From the NCBI GenBank assembly GCA_032622095.1, contig CP136062.1, positions 164,942,590 to 165,006,589 on the forward strand: 64,000 nt of DNA, in the 5' to 3' direction. This document shows positions 10,632 through 21,800 of the stretch, in pieces. A program made the position numbers and the translations under genes. The DNA comes from Siphonodentalium dalli (Eukaryota > Mollusca > Scaphopoda > Gadilida > Siphonodentaliidae). The notes under the pieces are model-generated. The model saw nothing but the letters and a program-made list of their open reading frames with translations. It was not told where the DNA came from and did no database searches. The first letter of the stretch is position 1. Each line of letters starts with the position of its first letter.

Positions 10632-11366
10632 TTTTGGCCTTACAAACATGTTCAGGATCAGCTCTAGATGGGAGCTCTCAAATTTGAATGAATAGGCACA
10701 GTTTGCCATATAAGGTGATGTCAAGGTCGGTTAAAATGGCGATGGTGAGTAAACAAACCAACTTAACATGGATTCGTTCAATGATCATTATGTTTTCTCA
10801 CGATTTTCAGCCATATAATGCAATGCAAAGCAAAGACAAAATTGCAGACGGAGAGGGGTTGCTGAAGGGAGTTACGATGCTGTGTACTCAAGATGACGAC
10901 GAATAAAAATATAAACAAGTGGATGAATAATGGTATATTGTTCATATTAAAAACATCATGTTCACTACTCTCGAACACTAAACTCCTAATTATGATAGCA
11001 CTGTCATAATATAGATAATGTTCCTAATGGTATATAGCCTTACTACGTCCCTAATGGTGCATAGTCAATATTTGTGTTTGGATATATATGTAAATATATA
11101 TATATATATATAATTTTCTGAATATAACTTGGTAACTAAAACATCAATCGAAATTCACCCACAATCTTCATTTTAAAAATTATTTCATTCATAATATGTA
11201 ACCTCTGATGTACCGAGGGACTCACTTGGTTTAGCTGCAATTATCCTTGTAAGCTACATGGTTCGAATCCATGGGGTTCCAATTGACGAGGTTTTATGCA
11301 TATTATAGAAATAATTTTCTAGATATGTGTGTTACATGTATATACATGTAATTGGATTTTGTGTCA
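10632..11366 (+). repeat. Duplicated block, copy 1 (copy 2 at 18109-18722)
   Basis: Long collinear similarity to 18109-18722 with indels. Shared landmarks in order: CAAACATGTTCAGGAT, TAGATGGGAGCTCTCAAATTT, AAAATGGCGATGGTGA, a TTTTCAG followed by a short open stretch, GATGACGACGAATAAAAAT, a tRNA-like segment and ATTGGATTTTGTGTCAA. The TTTTCAG plus open stretch looks like an acceptor and exon (about 10809-10904), but the two copies differ by a frameshift in it, so coding is doubtful. A (TA)n run lies at 11094-11111. Confidence 0.75.
11217..11280 (+). repeat. tRNA-like segment, copy 1
   Basis: The 64-nt segment has a 7-bp acceptor stem (GGGACTC with GGGTTCC, two G-U pairs), a perfect 5-bp T stem CATGG/CCATG and a B-box GGTTCGAATCC. 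The D-arm is weak and the anticodon arm too short for a functional tRNA. It is best read as a tRNA pseudogene or a tRNA-derived SINE head inside the larger duplicated block. Copy 2 (18589-18652) has the same length. Confidence 0.55.
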
Positions 11367-11514
11367 AAAACTGTTATTAATTAAATTAAATTAAAATTTG
11401 GCCAATCGGTAAAAGCCGATGTTCAACTAATAGGTCAGATTTAATATGCGATGGGCTATTATTGGCTGATTTCGATTATCAAAACATCACTACTAACTTC
11501 CTTATTTTCCACAG

Positions 11515-11609
11515 GAAAATATCCATAATGTCAATGACCCAGCCAATGACTTCAATTGGCAGTGAAGAGGTTAATAACGGTTGCAACATTTATGGCTCAA
11601 AAGGAGAAT
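11515..11609 (+). CDS. Candidate internal exon
   Basis: Acceptor-like CTTATTTTCCACAG ends at 11514 and donor GTAAGT begins at 11610. Only one frame is open across the 95 bp, reading from its second base (KISIMSMTQP...), with 31 codons and one base carried into the next exon. The carried base joins in frame to 11731-11771. No family is recognised. Good splice sites and a single open frame support it, but short AT-rich exons can arise by chance. Confidence 0.35.
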
Positions 11610-11730
11610 GTAAGTATTATCCAGGAATGTTTTTTGAAGTGATAAAACTATAAGATAGTGAAAGGCAAAGGGATTTCAATGATCGTGAGTCAATGTTCAC
11701 ACAATGCAATGGATCGTTGATGTTCTGCAG

Positions 11731-11771
11731 CTGTCATTTCTAAGAAGAAAACAGGCCATAAGATCGATTAA
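11731..11771 (+). CDS. Candidate terminal exon joined to 11515-11609
   Basis: Acceptor TGTTCTGCAG ends at 11730, giving a 121-bp GT-AG intron. With the carried base the frame reads SVISKKKTGHKID and stops at TAA 11769-11771. The basic, short C-terminal tail is plausible but unrecognised. Confidence 0.3.
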
Positions 11772-12371
11772 AGAGATTAGAAAATCCAGAAATATTAGGT
11801 TATTATTAGATGGAAAAAAAACAGATGAGAAAAAACAAAAACAGGCATGTAAAATTCAACTGATATTTAATAGTGATAATTTCAGACTGGCTGATCATGC
11901 TATTACAGAAAACACAATATCGGAACTAGTACTATTTTGAACACTTCCTCAAATCATTGATAAAAAAGTAAATGTTCCTCCATTGATAGTCACTGTCTAT
12001 AATTTGTATGCGTCCAAGTTGCATGTAAAATTTGTCAAAATGACAATGCTACCTGTATATTCACAAATAATCACCAACGCAAATTTTTTATATCAATTTA
12101 ACACTGAGAAATATGATGAATGAATATTTAAAATGACTGCTTCAACTTTTGGAGCATTTTGTATCATTCTCTTGAATAACTACAGTAATAAATTAATTCC
12201 ATGTTCATTAACTGGTCTATACGCTGTTTTGTGACAAACCCGCTTTCGAGCAGGCAACAAATCACGAGCAGCCGCAGTGTAACCTCTTGTTTAAATTGTA
12301 CTTCATGTTACTATTGTTAATTGCATATCAAAAGAAGTTTCAACTGATTTTAATTTTAAATTAAATTTCAG

Positions 12372-12437
12372 AGTTCCATTGATGATTACAAGTATGAAAA
12401 GATGGCACCACTAAGGCAGCCTTCGATATATGACTGA
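12372..12437 (+). CDS. Candidate terminal exon, duplicate A
   Basis: Preceded by an AT-rich tract ending TTTCAG (12371). The phase-0 frame reads SSIDDYKYEKMAPLRQPSIYD and stops at TGA 12435-12437. Its sister at 13450 differs mainly at third codon positions plus one in-frame 15-bp insertion, the pattern of coding constraint. The gene is not identified, and no upstream exon with matching phase was found in the window. Confidence 0.35.
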   Translation, partial: SSIDDYKYEKMAPLRQPSIYD

Positions 12438-12899
12438 AGAGAGCATGATAAATTTTGAATACACCGCTCATAGCAAGGGAATGCAGACAGTGAATGTAAA
12501 CACCCCAAAATAAGTAAGTTCCCCCAGCATATTACACTGTATCTCAAGAATCATGGCGGCCATTGTGTCACATTCCATAATCCATTGAAAGATCCATAAA
12601 TGAGTTGATTATGGCTCAAAAAATACCCAATTAAAAGTTAGCCCATATGTTTATCAGAGGGGGGCTTATGTAAGCACCCCTTTATATACACATTCCAAAT
12701 ATTTTGAGTGGGCAACAAATCCGGTGTCTCACTCAAATGTGGGCAACAATTGTATAGTTTGCATTCGCCCTTTTGTTTCATTAAAAATTGGGTCCTGTTC
12801 GACCCAGGTTTTGTGTTTACACAATAGTAGTAAGCGAGCAGCCGTGATGTGGTGTAACATCTTGTTTAAATTGTACTTCATGTTTATTATACCGTTACT

Positions 12900-13400
12900 C
12901 TCAAAGAGAATGTGGGGTATACTGGATTCATTCAATCCTTCACAACGTCCGGACATCTATCCCTCTGTTTTTCCTTCTGTCCGGGCAGATGTCTCCACCA
13001 CCGTTGGACGAATCTCAATGAAATTTGGTATGGATGTTCACTACTTTGAGGGCAATCAATTGAGTGTTCAATCATATTTTTTCCAGTTTTCTGTTCTGGT
13101 CATTATTTATAAATTTGGAAGTGTTGGTTTTTTGTCTGTATCGCCACCACCATAGCACCAGTTGACAGATTTCAATGGAATTTGGTATGGATGTTCACTA
13201 TTATGATGGCAGTCTGTTGAGTGTTCAATCGTTTTGTTCATGTTTTCCATTCTACAGTTATTTATCTGTGTTTATTTGAAAATGTTAGGGGGTTATTCCC
13301 GTTCAAGCAGATATCTCACCCATACTTCGTCAGTTCGAATTTACCACCATGGTGGTATGCCAACACCACCGGTGCAGTCTCTTGTTAATTGCATATCAAG
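12900..13400 (+). repeat. Dispersed repeat units with 'TTTGGTATGGATGTTCACTA'
   Basis: At least two units share AATTTGGTATGGATGTTCAC, GAGTGTTCAATC and ATTTATAAATTTG-like words (13022-13110; 13170-13270), after a GTCCGGACATC/TCTGTCCGGGCAG stretch. The vocabulary overlaps that of the AGCTCACC and CCATAG families. No gene. Confidence 0.55.
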
Positions 13401-13449
13401 ATCAGGTTCAACTGATTTTAATTTAAAATTTTAATTTATGCTCTTTCAG

Positions 13450-13551
13450 AGTTCCGGTGATGACTACAAGTGCGAAAAGATGGCACCCATGGAAACGCCA
13501 CCACTAAGGCAGGCTTCAATTTATGATGGAAGAGAACAAGAAATTTTTTGA
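13450..13551 (+). CDS. Candidate terminal exon, duplicate B
   Basis: Preceded by TTTATGCTCTTTCAG. The phase-0 frame reads SSGDDYKCEKMAPMETPPL, continues through RQASIYDGREQEIF and stops at TGA 13549-13551. Relative to duplicate A it has five extra in-frame codons and a GGA where A has its TGA stop. Similarity extends into the preceding intron-like sequence and about 100 bp downstream (ACACCCCAAAATAAGTAAG in both), so the whole 300-bp segment was duplicated about 1.08 kb away. Confidence 0.35.
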   Translation, partial: SSGDDYKCEKMAPMETPPLRQASIYDGREQEIF

Positions 13552-13911
13552 AGACATGGTCATAGCAAGGGAATGCAAAGAGTGGTGAGTGCAACTTGGT
13601 AAGAGGTCAAATTGGTTATTAACACCCCAAAATAAGTAAGTTCCCCTAACACTGTATGAAGTATCCTGAGGTTGATTTTCAGGAAATGCTACATGTATAT
13701 TCCGTATCTTGGCACTGCTGTCGACCAAGTATGTGCATGCTTGAGTGATCACCGTATGTGTGGAGATAGTGCTCAATTCATGTCACCAAATTGTTGAGAA
13801 CTGGCCTCAACAGTGAATTTTCTTAAAATGGAAATTTGAAGTAATCTGAAGAGAAAAATTAGTATCCTTTATAACCAATGTATGTTATAATATTATAATA
13901 ACACGTGTTTA

Positions 13912-14404
13912 CCCTCACAATATGAGAGATATGTTCGAATTATGTCAACTTTTTTTTTTAAATTGTAATAACGGTCTGCGGGAAAATATATCAAACATTT
14001 TTCATTTTATATTTAAGTTTTTGGCAGCCATTTGCAGAACTATTTTTGTTAGAATAAATCAACATAAAGCTAGCGGTACTTAATGTCTGAAAAGATGAAA
14101 CAATATTGAGTATTTATGTCTGCCAGATTATTGAAAGCGTTGAATAATATTTGTTTTATGTTGTTTTGGTCCTTTACCTGAGAGAAAAAATAGTCCTGCA
14201 AAATGGCTGCCAAAAAACTAAAATATACTGTGAAAAATATTTTATTTATTTACTCGCAGACATTTATGATTTCAGATAGACTGAGCGCATACCCTAATTG
14301 GGTTCATGGTCTAGATAATGCAATGTGGTTTTTTTTTTTTATTCCCAGTACAACTCGATAGACCTTCATGAAACCACTTTTTTATAAAATTCATATTGTG
14401 AGGG
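13912..14404. mobile_element. TA-flanked foldback MITE (mariner-like)
   Basis: Ends CCCTCACAATATGA and TCATATTGTGAGGG are perfectly inverted, and TA stands at both outer borders. A second inverted pair lies inside: GGCAGCCATTTGCAG (about 14024) against CTGCAAAATGGCTGCC (about 14195). Length 493 bp; no transposase frame. TA duplication is typical of Tc1/mariner-pogo elements. Confidence 0.75.
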
Positions 14405-14496
14405 TATATTGTGAGTTGTTATAATACTGTATCACACATTGCTTATAATGCATAATGATTTTTCCCTTCAAATTGATTGGAATATAGTGGGTTTTT

Positions 14497-15060
14497 AGCT
14501 CACCTGAGACAAAGTCTCCGGTGGAGCTATAGTCACCACTCCTCGTCCGTCGTCCGTCCGTCCGTCCGTCTGACCGTCCGTCCGTCCGTCCGTCAACAAT
14601 CATCTTCTCGTCCCGAACCGTAAGACTTAACGTGTTCATATTTGGTGTGGATGTTCCCTAGGTGAATCACATTCAGATTTGTTCAAATGAGGTCACTGGG
14701 TGGAATAGTTGTGAAAGCAGGGCCATAACTCTATTCCTCCATAGTAATTCTTAGAACGACTTCTTTTACTGAACTATAAGGCCGTATGGATTCATATTTG
14801 GTGTGGATGTTCCCTAGTTGACTCACATTCAGATTTGTTAAAATGAGGTCACCAGGTTGATTAGTTGAGAAACCAGGGCCATAACTCTATTCCTCCATAG
14901 TAATTCTTAGAATGACTTCTTCTTTTGAACCATTTGACCGATTTAGCTTACATTTGGTATGGAGAGTCCTTGTGTGACTGGGGTTCAGATTTGTTCAAAT
15001 GGGGTCACTGGGTCAAATAGGGGCAGAGCCAGGGCCCAGGGACATAACTCTTAAAAAAAA
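14497..15060 (+). repeat. AGCTCACC-hairpin dispersed repeat, copy 2
   Basis: Intact hairpin head at 14497-14528, a (GTCC)n microsatellite at 14542-14592, then three internal units with CCATAGTAATTCTTAGAA and TTGGTATGGAGAGTCC. An A-run and a C-rich tail (15050-15145) follow, the same order as copy 1. Confidence 0.8.
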
Positions 15061-15449
15061 GTTAATTCAAATCCTTGTTTTAAACTCTTGCCCCCCCCCA
15101 CCCCCCCCCCACCACTGCATGCCCATGCCACCCCACACCAGAGATCCATGCAAGGTTCACCCCATTAAAAGCCTTACACTTTAGTTATATGACATGCCAG
15201 GAACTGACCAGCCTTAATTCTCACAGTGCTCACAGCTGTGTGTCCAGTCATTATAAAGTAATTAACTTTTATCTCAATATCCACAGTTATCAGGGTAAGA
15301 TAGAAAGATGTCTGTGAATGAAATTTAATCCTATGTGTTTACAGCAATCTCAAATACAACTCTAACTGTTTGACAGTGTACACATTTTATAATAGCATTA
15401 GTATTAACCATTTCATTACCAGAGCTATGCTGGTACAGCAATAAAGACC

Positions 15450-16016
15450 CTGCACCAGTGTATTATCCTATATATAAGAGAATACACTGGGGTTCAAGAT
15501 CAAGGAAATATTGTTAGGCCAATATGGTCAGACATCCAAATAAATCACACATGTCCTACCGGTATTCTCGCAGGGATGTCCCCACATATGTTTGGGGAGG
15601 GGGCAAATTTCTCAGATTTGTTCATTGAGATGTAATTGTTTTTCCAAAACCAATTACATATACTAAAATAAAATGAATATAAAATAATAGACCATTGATC
15701 AAGAGAAATGAGCTCCTAGTTTTAATATTTGTCCAATATTTATTATTTTATAACAAAGTACTAGTATCATGCCAGTGCATTGTCTTATATATGTGAGTGT
15801 CCCATAGGTAGCCTCACCTAAGAGAATGCACTGGCTTTCAAGGTTAAGGAAATATTGTTAGGCAAATGTAGACAAGCATCCAATAAATCACAGATGTCCT
15901 ATTCTTGCAGGGATGTCCCCATGGGTTGAGGGGTGGAATTAGCAGATTTGTTCAATGAGATGTAATTTGTTTTCTCAAAATTAATTATATAGACTAAAAT
16001 GAATATAAAATAGTAA
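15450..16016. repeat. Tandem duplication of a ~250-bp unit
   Basis: 15450-15690 and 15768-16016 align in direct orientation. Shared words are GAGAATRCACTGG, GGAAATATTGTTAGGC, CAGGGATGTCCCCA and GAGATGTAATT. No coding potential. The word AAGAGAATGCACTG also appears near 48830. Confidence 0.65.
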
Positions 16017-16300
16017 ACTACTTAATTTTTTAACCCCCAGATTACATTATATAAAATATATGGCATATTATATACCATTTGAAAGAGCAAGCTCCAAAAC
16101 ATTGTATTATCAACTTATCCAGTATAATAAACTGTGGACATGTTGTTTTTATTGAGTTGCCAAAGAGTTTTGTCATCTAGATTGCAGTAAAAAGCTAAAT
16201 TATTTTCAATGCAGGGGGAATAACTCTATATATTAAATATGGAGTTCTTCCCCTTCCATTAAAAAAGTTTGAATTATGTTGCATTTTGGGATCCAAAGTG
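16017..16300 (+). mobile_element. Degenerate copy of the TTAA-flanked MITE at 24180
   Basis: Aligns with 24181-24420: ACTTAATTTT..., ATTATATAAAATATATG, CAGGGGGAATAACTCTATAT and AGTTCTTCCCCTTCCATT. The left terminus is eroded and the right terminus is missing, replaced by a G-run at 16303-16318. Confidence 0.65.
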
Positions 16301-16342
16301 GGGGGGGGGGGGGGGGGTCATTCTATAATTTCAATAGTTTTT

Positions 16343-16990
16343 GGCTCACCTGAGACAAAGTCTCTGGTGGAGCTATAGTCATCACTCCTCGTCCGTCCGT
16401 CAACAATTCTTTAAACTTCTCCTCTGGAACCATAAGACCGAATGGGTTCATAGTTGGTGTGGATATTGCCCAGGTGACTCACATTCAGATTTGTTCAAAT
16501 GAGGTCACTGGGTCAAATGTGGGCAGGGACATAACTCCACAAAATATTAAAAATTGCAAGTGAAGTCTGACATTTTTATAAACATTTCCTGGAGATCTGC
16601 TAGAGGTCATTAATTCCCAATTACAACATCAATCTATCATATGTATTGTTCAAATCTTTCAACAGGACATTTAACTCTCCCACACCCACCACTTCACCAG
16701 AACATATTTGGCAAACTTGAAAAGTGTTCTTTGAAAGAACCACCTGCTCTATTTAGTTCACATTTAATATTGAAGCTCCTTTGGTGATGTGTGATTCAGA
16801 TTTGTTTAATCAGGGTCACCAGGTCAAGTAGGTGCAAGGCCAGCTACATTACTCTTTCTCTCCATAGCAATTCATCATACGTCTTCTATGCAGGAATGAA
16901 ATGGCCTATTTTGCTTATATTTAGTAGGAAATTACCTTGGGTGACAGATTTGTGAAAATGGCATCACAAAGTCGAATAAGGGCATTGCCA
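16343..16990 (+). repeat. AGCTCACC-hairpin dispersed repeat, copy 3
   Basis: The head at 16343 is followed by GTCCGTCCGTC and by units with family motifs to about 16990. These are more diverged than in copy 2. Confidence 0.7.
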
Positions 16991-17073
16991 GAGACATAAC
17001 TATTTCACAACATAGTAATTCTTAAAATATGTATGGCAGAGCCAATAACTAGTAGTGTACATTTGGTAATTTG

Positions 17074-17206
17074 GCCACATATCCTGTTTAGATCTACTTC
17101 TTTTAAAGTGATTATGAAAAGTTCTGACTGTTGTGGTCTCCAGAGTCCCAGTCTTATCAGTCTTTGCAGTCTGGTGAGCGACCCCACAGTCATTGACTGT
17201 CTTGTT
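17074..17206. repeat. 133-bp dispersed repeat, copy 2
   Basis: Same length and order as 3185-3317. The AGTAGTGTACA hairpin arm upstream (about 17051) is single here; the partner arm seen at 3107-3174 is absent. Confidence 0.8.
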
Positions 17207-17473
17207 TTAATTCACGAATGGCGCATCCTTAAGATTGTAGATAACTTATTTAAAGGCTCATGTCATGTGACGAGTAGCTTAGTTCTGCATTACTTGGAGC
17301 AACGTGCCCCCATTGTAACAAGTAGATACTGGATACAATACTACCAAGTGTCTCTGCCAGACTTTTGCAGTAGATGAGGAATGTTTATTGTCATTATCCT
17401 TTTGTAGACATTATCTGCATTCAGTTAGTGTTCATTCAACCATGTATCTAGTCACTATATCATTACTTATAAG

Positions 17474-17580
17474 TAGTGATGAGCCGATGATCGGATATGA
17501 CAATCGGAATCGGTCGATTATGGCCCGTCGGATGACAATTGGCACTTCGGTTTCAACATCGGCATTGCCAATTACCTAAA
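17474..17580 (+). mobile_element. Probable hAT 5' terminus, fragment
   Basis: TAGTGATGAGCCGATGATCGG followed by CGGAATCGG and TCGATTATGGCCCG motifs has the form of an hAT terminus with ATCGG-type subterminal repeats. No matching right end or 8-bp duplication was found, so it is called a fragment. Confidence 0.35.
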
Positions 17581-17990
17581 TAATAATCAGGTGCTTATTT
17601 TTCTTCAATAAACTGTGTCAAATATGACGTTGTTTTATTGAATAAATGACCAGTAAACATAAGGAAAGTGTTACCAAACACAAACTTTGATATAAACCGA
17701 AAGTACATATCACGTGACACTTAATTACGCAGTTGACTGCACTATTTACACGCTTATCCATCTTAAGAATATATCAAGTAACAGTTGTTATATATCGAAT
17801 GAATTGAAATGATTATGTAAAATAGCTGGGCGAGACCCATTATATATAGTCTAGTGTGTAAAACTTACAACATCCTCATTGTTCACAATTAAGAACTACT
17901 TTTCAATGTAATGACCGCTATTGACAAGTATACACACTGATATCAGGTCAGCCAGTGACCTCAAGTGGGCCACACACGAAGCGATGAGAG
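17581..17990. other. No gene seen
   Basis: AT-rich single-copy-looking sequence. No frame, hairpin or repeat match was recognised. Confidence 0.5.
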
Positions 17991-18108
17991 CCATAATTTT
18001 TTACAAAATATGTTAAAAAACATAGCTTCCAGCAGCCATCTTGAATTTTGAATTTTAATCCATCGGCACATCCTATTGCCCGAATTTATTGGGCTATTGT
18101 TATGAAAA

Positions 18109-18722
18109 TTTACAAACATGTTCAGGATGACCTCTAGATGGGAGCTCTCAAATTTTAATGAATACATATAAACACATTTTGCCATATCAGGTGATGTCAA
18201 GGTCGTCAAAATGGCGATGGTGACCAAAAAAAACAATGTAACATGGACACATTCAATGATCATGACGATGTTTTATCACAATTTTCAGTTGTATAATGCA
18301 ATGCAAAGAAAAGACAAGATTGCAGATGGAGAGGGGTTGACTGAAGGGTGTTACGATGCTGTGTACTCAAGATGACGACGAATAAAAATTAAAACGAGTG
18401 GATGAATAATGGTATATTGTTTGTATTATAACTAATTTCATTGAAGATTTCATCATGTTCATTACTCTTGAACACTAAACTGCTAATTATGATAGCACAG
18501 AATATAACTAAAACATCAAACGAAATTCACCCACAATCTTCAATTTCAAAATTATTTTAGTCATAGCATGTAACCTCTTATGTACCCAGGGACTCACTTG
18601 GTTTAGCTGCAAGTATACTTGTAAGCTACATGGTTCGATTCCATTGGGTTCCAACTGACGAGGTTTTATGCATATTATAGAAATAATTTGCTAGATGTGT
18701 GTTATATAATTGGATTTTGTGT
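18109..18722 (+). repeat. Duplicated block, copy 2
   Basis: Counterpart of 10632-11366, shorter because the (TA)n region and neighbours are missing. The acceptor-like TTTTCAG (about 18289) is followed by 27 open codons with the words YNAMQRKDK and DGEGL before TGA. Here the frame is one base longer than in copy 1 near 18340. A 'CAGCCATCTTGAAT' unit precedes the block. Confidence 0.75.
18589..18652 (+). repeat. tRNA-like segment, copy 2
   Basis: 64 nt, same design as 11217-11280: acceptor GGGACTC/GGGTTCC and GGTTCGATTCC B-box. One change (A to T) disrupts the final T-stem pair. Not a functional tRNA by shape. Confidence 0.5.
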
Positions 18723-18867
18723 CAATAAGACCAAATGAAAAAAGATGTTTGATTCTCAGGCAATTGTTTTGGAAAATAAATGCGGGCGCGAGGGTTTTAT
18801 TTTTATGTTTTATTTTGTTATGCCCACAGACTGGCATAATAAGCGTGGGTTATCATACCTTCCCAAG

Positions 18868-19904
18868 CAGGCCTCAGCTCACAAGGCGACTCGGGCGAGA
18901 TTGTCGCCTTACTGTCGCTGACTTCGCCCTATCGTCGCTCTAAGGCGAAATCGAAGTCGCCTTCAATTTTAGGGGGATTTTTTTTTTTTCTTAATTTTTT
19001 TTCTAGTTTTTCCCCAGACATGTCCGTATATAGATGAATTGTGGCGGCCATCCCAAAAAGAAACAGATGATTCAGAGACAAAGACCCAAGTGTTTAAAAT
19101 AAAAAATTAAAATATGACCTATTGTTTTGTGATCTTTTGTGTTGTTATTCAGTCGCCTTTGTTCGCTTTGAGGTATAATGAATGTTAATCACGAATGTTT
19201 TGACACGCTGAAAACACGATATGTTCGCATCTGTGTTGTTAAAAGACCACCGTCCCGCTTTTCAGATATAAAAACAATTACGCAATTATCAGAGTATGTT
19301 CGCAAGTTCGTTTCGGTAACGCGTCGTACTTTTTGAAGAGACCGCGTCCCACTTTTTGAAGAGACCGCTTCTGTAGCGTAAATAAATGTCAAGTTTATTG
19401 CTTTAATCGGATTATACCAGTGATGTTGGCATTAATTAAGGGAGGCCATTAATTAATAAAAGCTTTAGCAACTCCTTTGTTAGTTAATCCTTATTGTTTA
19501 TTTTAGCGGACACCCACATTACAGCCGTGACCACATTAAACTTAAAAAGTTACATGCATCATCTGATCTAGTCCGCAAATCTGACGTTAATTATCAGAGC
19601 ACGGCTGAATATTTGATTAGTTGGGTCCACCAACTAAATATGATCATGATTCAGACTGTTAAATGTATAATAACAATTAATTACGCTAATTTCAGATAAA
19701 GTCAAAATATTTTAGTTTTATTTCTTATTTTAACTTTTTAAATTTTTTATTGATGTTATAAAATAAAGCGATATCTGAAAATTGTCAATATTTGGTAGTC
19801 TCCCCAATTCTCCCTGAAGTCTCCCTAAATTTCCTGAAGTCTCCCTAAATTTCCTGGAGGGAGACTTCAAGTCTCCCTGTTCTGAACCCCTAGGCTGAGG
19901 CCTG
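18868..19904. mobile_element. Non-autonomous hAT-type element (1037 bp)
   Basis: Termini CAGGCCTCAGC and GCTGAGGCCTG are perfectly inverted, with exact 8-bp target duplications TTCCCAAG (18860-18867; 19905-19912). CAGG termini plus 8-bp duplications are diagnostic of hAT. The left subterminal region repeats GTCGCC/GGCGA (18885-18965) and the right repeats GTCTCCCT/AGGGAGAC (19798-19880). The interior has no transposase frame. Confidence 0.92.
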
Positions 19905-19912
19905 TTCCCAAG

Positions 19913-20690
19913 TCCAGAAATTGTAAGGAGCACTTTGTAATGAATATAAACTAATATAATCTGATATAAAGAATGATAAATTATGACATTGTACTACCCT
20001 ACCCGTACATCATATAGGGATTACCTTGACTGATATATAATATTGATATGATTTTTAATATCTGCACAATCATTTTTAACACCAGATATCAGATTCATAC
20101 AAAAATACGGAGCGTAAATACAGTCAAAACAAAGATAAAGTGATCTTCCAAACTATCATAGAAAGTCTTGGTTCACTTATTCCACTGACTAATTAGACTG
20201 TATATGTACCGCAATGGATGATAGACAATAAAACTTAAAAACATGGCCAATATCCACTGATTGTCAAACTGAATTTTTTTTGCATTCCATGTTTGCATTC
20301 TCAAATTATTTTTTTGTTCAATATCAAACTTCGTGCTGACCGCAGATCGAAATGTTCAACAAATTTTACCAATAAACTGGCGGGTTTGGACAGCCTGTGG
20401 TGACAATGTACCTGATAGTTATCATTGCCAACGGTCTTTTGTTGGAAACCCACACATACACTGTTGTATTTAGCTCCTATTTGATATTTGAAACATAAAT
20501 AATTTCCATGGTACAGTTTCCTATTTTCATGTTGCGTGGTTTACAACTACGATGAGATCCAAATTGTAATAAAATGGTCCAATGCAAAAAAATATATTTC
20601 CGATGCGGCTATGCCTGAGAATCAACATTTTTTGCCTAACAGTCATTAATTAAATTATATTAAACTCACAGAAAGCATATCAAATAATAT
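19913..20690. other. No gene seen
   Basis: AT-rich. No frame or repeat structure was recognised. Confidence 0.5.
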
Positions 20691-20697
20691 ATTATAT

Positions 20698-21800
20698 AAT
20701 ATTCTTTCTGTTTATGGCCGTTTTAGCGGAGTTGACTATACCAATCGCCTAGGCTGCCCGTATCCTTAAGATTGCTGTTATTGATATCATGCATCCCTGA
20801 ATTGACGCATCGGTGTTCCACAATTTTCTAAGCCATGGATCAATTTGAGTTAGTTTTTTTTTTTTTTATATGCTATTTATGAATGTGTTCCAAAATGTTT
20901 TTTAAACTGTTTTGGGTTTTCTCTTTTCTGAAATGGAAAGATCTTGGAAGGTTCAATTACCACCAATAACGGCTTGTTTTCAGAAACGTTTTGTGAAGTA
21001 GATATATTGCAGAAATGAGTGAAGAATGTATATCGGATATAGCAATAGTTCGGAGTTGGCTATGTGTTGGAAAATTGTTTGGAAAATATCATGATTAGGA
21101 TAGCCTGTAGATTGAAGCTATTTCAAACAATTTCAAATTACTCATTGGTACACCCTACAGGCCACATCCCTCATCTGAATATCACCAGAAATCATGTATA
21201 TTCAAGGTTCTCCTGTGCTGCCCATTTCCCTAATAATTACTTGCTTCGTGATTTGCTGCCAGATGAACATCTTTGGATATTAAAGACATATTATGGACTT
21301 GTTCGGGTGCGTGGAATTTATAAGTTAGTACTCAGGCAGTATGTCAATATGGGGAATGTAGCAATCTACTAACATCGCCAAAATTTCGAAGATATCAACC
21401 ATACCACTCCATAGAAAACATCGTCGGAACTGCGCCCAATTGTAAATATTTACATCTCGATCCGGGACGCAACTATCGGCGATAATCTAACACAAATGAT
21501 TTCGCCATCGAGAGCCATTGCATTTAATTAATATATAAGAATGACAATGTTTATCGTCAATTTGGATTGATATTAGTAACAAATTACTACTTTGAGGAAG
21601 ATTATTCTCAATTTCTATTTGATCACCCAACCGGAGTATTTCACATAACTTTAAGGCAAATGATATTATGCATATTAAGTGGTTATGAGGTAACTCTTCC
21701 AATTTTGTCTCAATTAATTATCTGTTAAAGATACGGTCTTGGGTACTGCTGTTAAAATATTCACATCCTTTAAAACTGCCATAAACAGAAAGAATATTAA
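20698..21800. repeat. Inverted pair of a ~50-bp motif about 1 kb apart
   Basis: AATATTCTTTCTGTTTATGG at 20698 recurs inverted at about 21781-21800, with looser similarity over some 50 bp. A third, direct copy is at about 50762-50810. The interior (20745-21750) has one 'CAGGCCACATCC' unit near 21160 and no recognised gene. It may be a decayed TIR element; no target duplication was identified. Confidence 0.45.

Noticed and set aside
11217-11280. Functional tRNA gene
   Set aside because: The anticodon arm is too short and the D stem weak, although acceptor and T arms pair.
12724-13155. 143-codon plus-strand frame as a gene
   Set aside because: It runs through dispersed repeat units (TTTGGTATGGATGTTCAC) and shows no domain.
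17005-17193. Minus-strand frame resembling a reverse transcriptase piece
   Set aside because: The homologous repeat at 3185-3317 has a stop in the same frame, and no RT motif is present.
21064-21372. 102-codon plus-strand frame as a gene
   Set aside because: No family resemblance, and it partly overlaps a dispersed 'CAGGCCACATCC' repeat unit.
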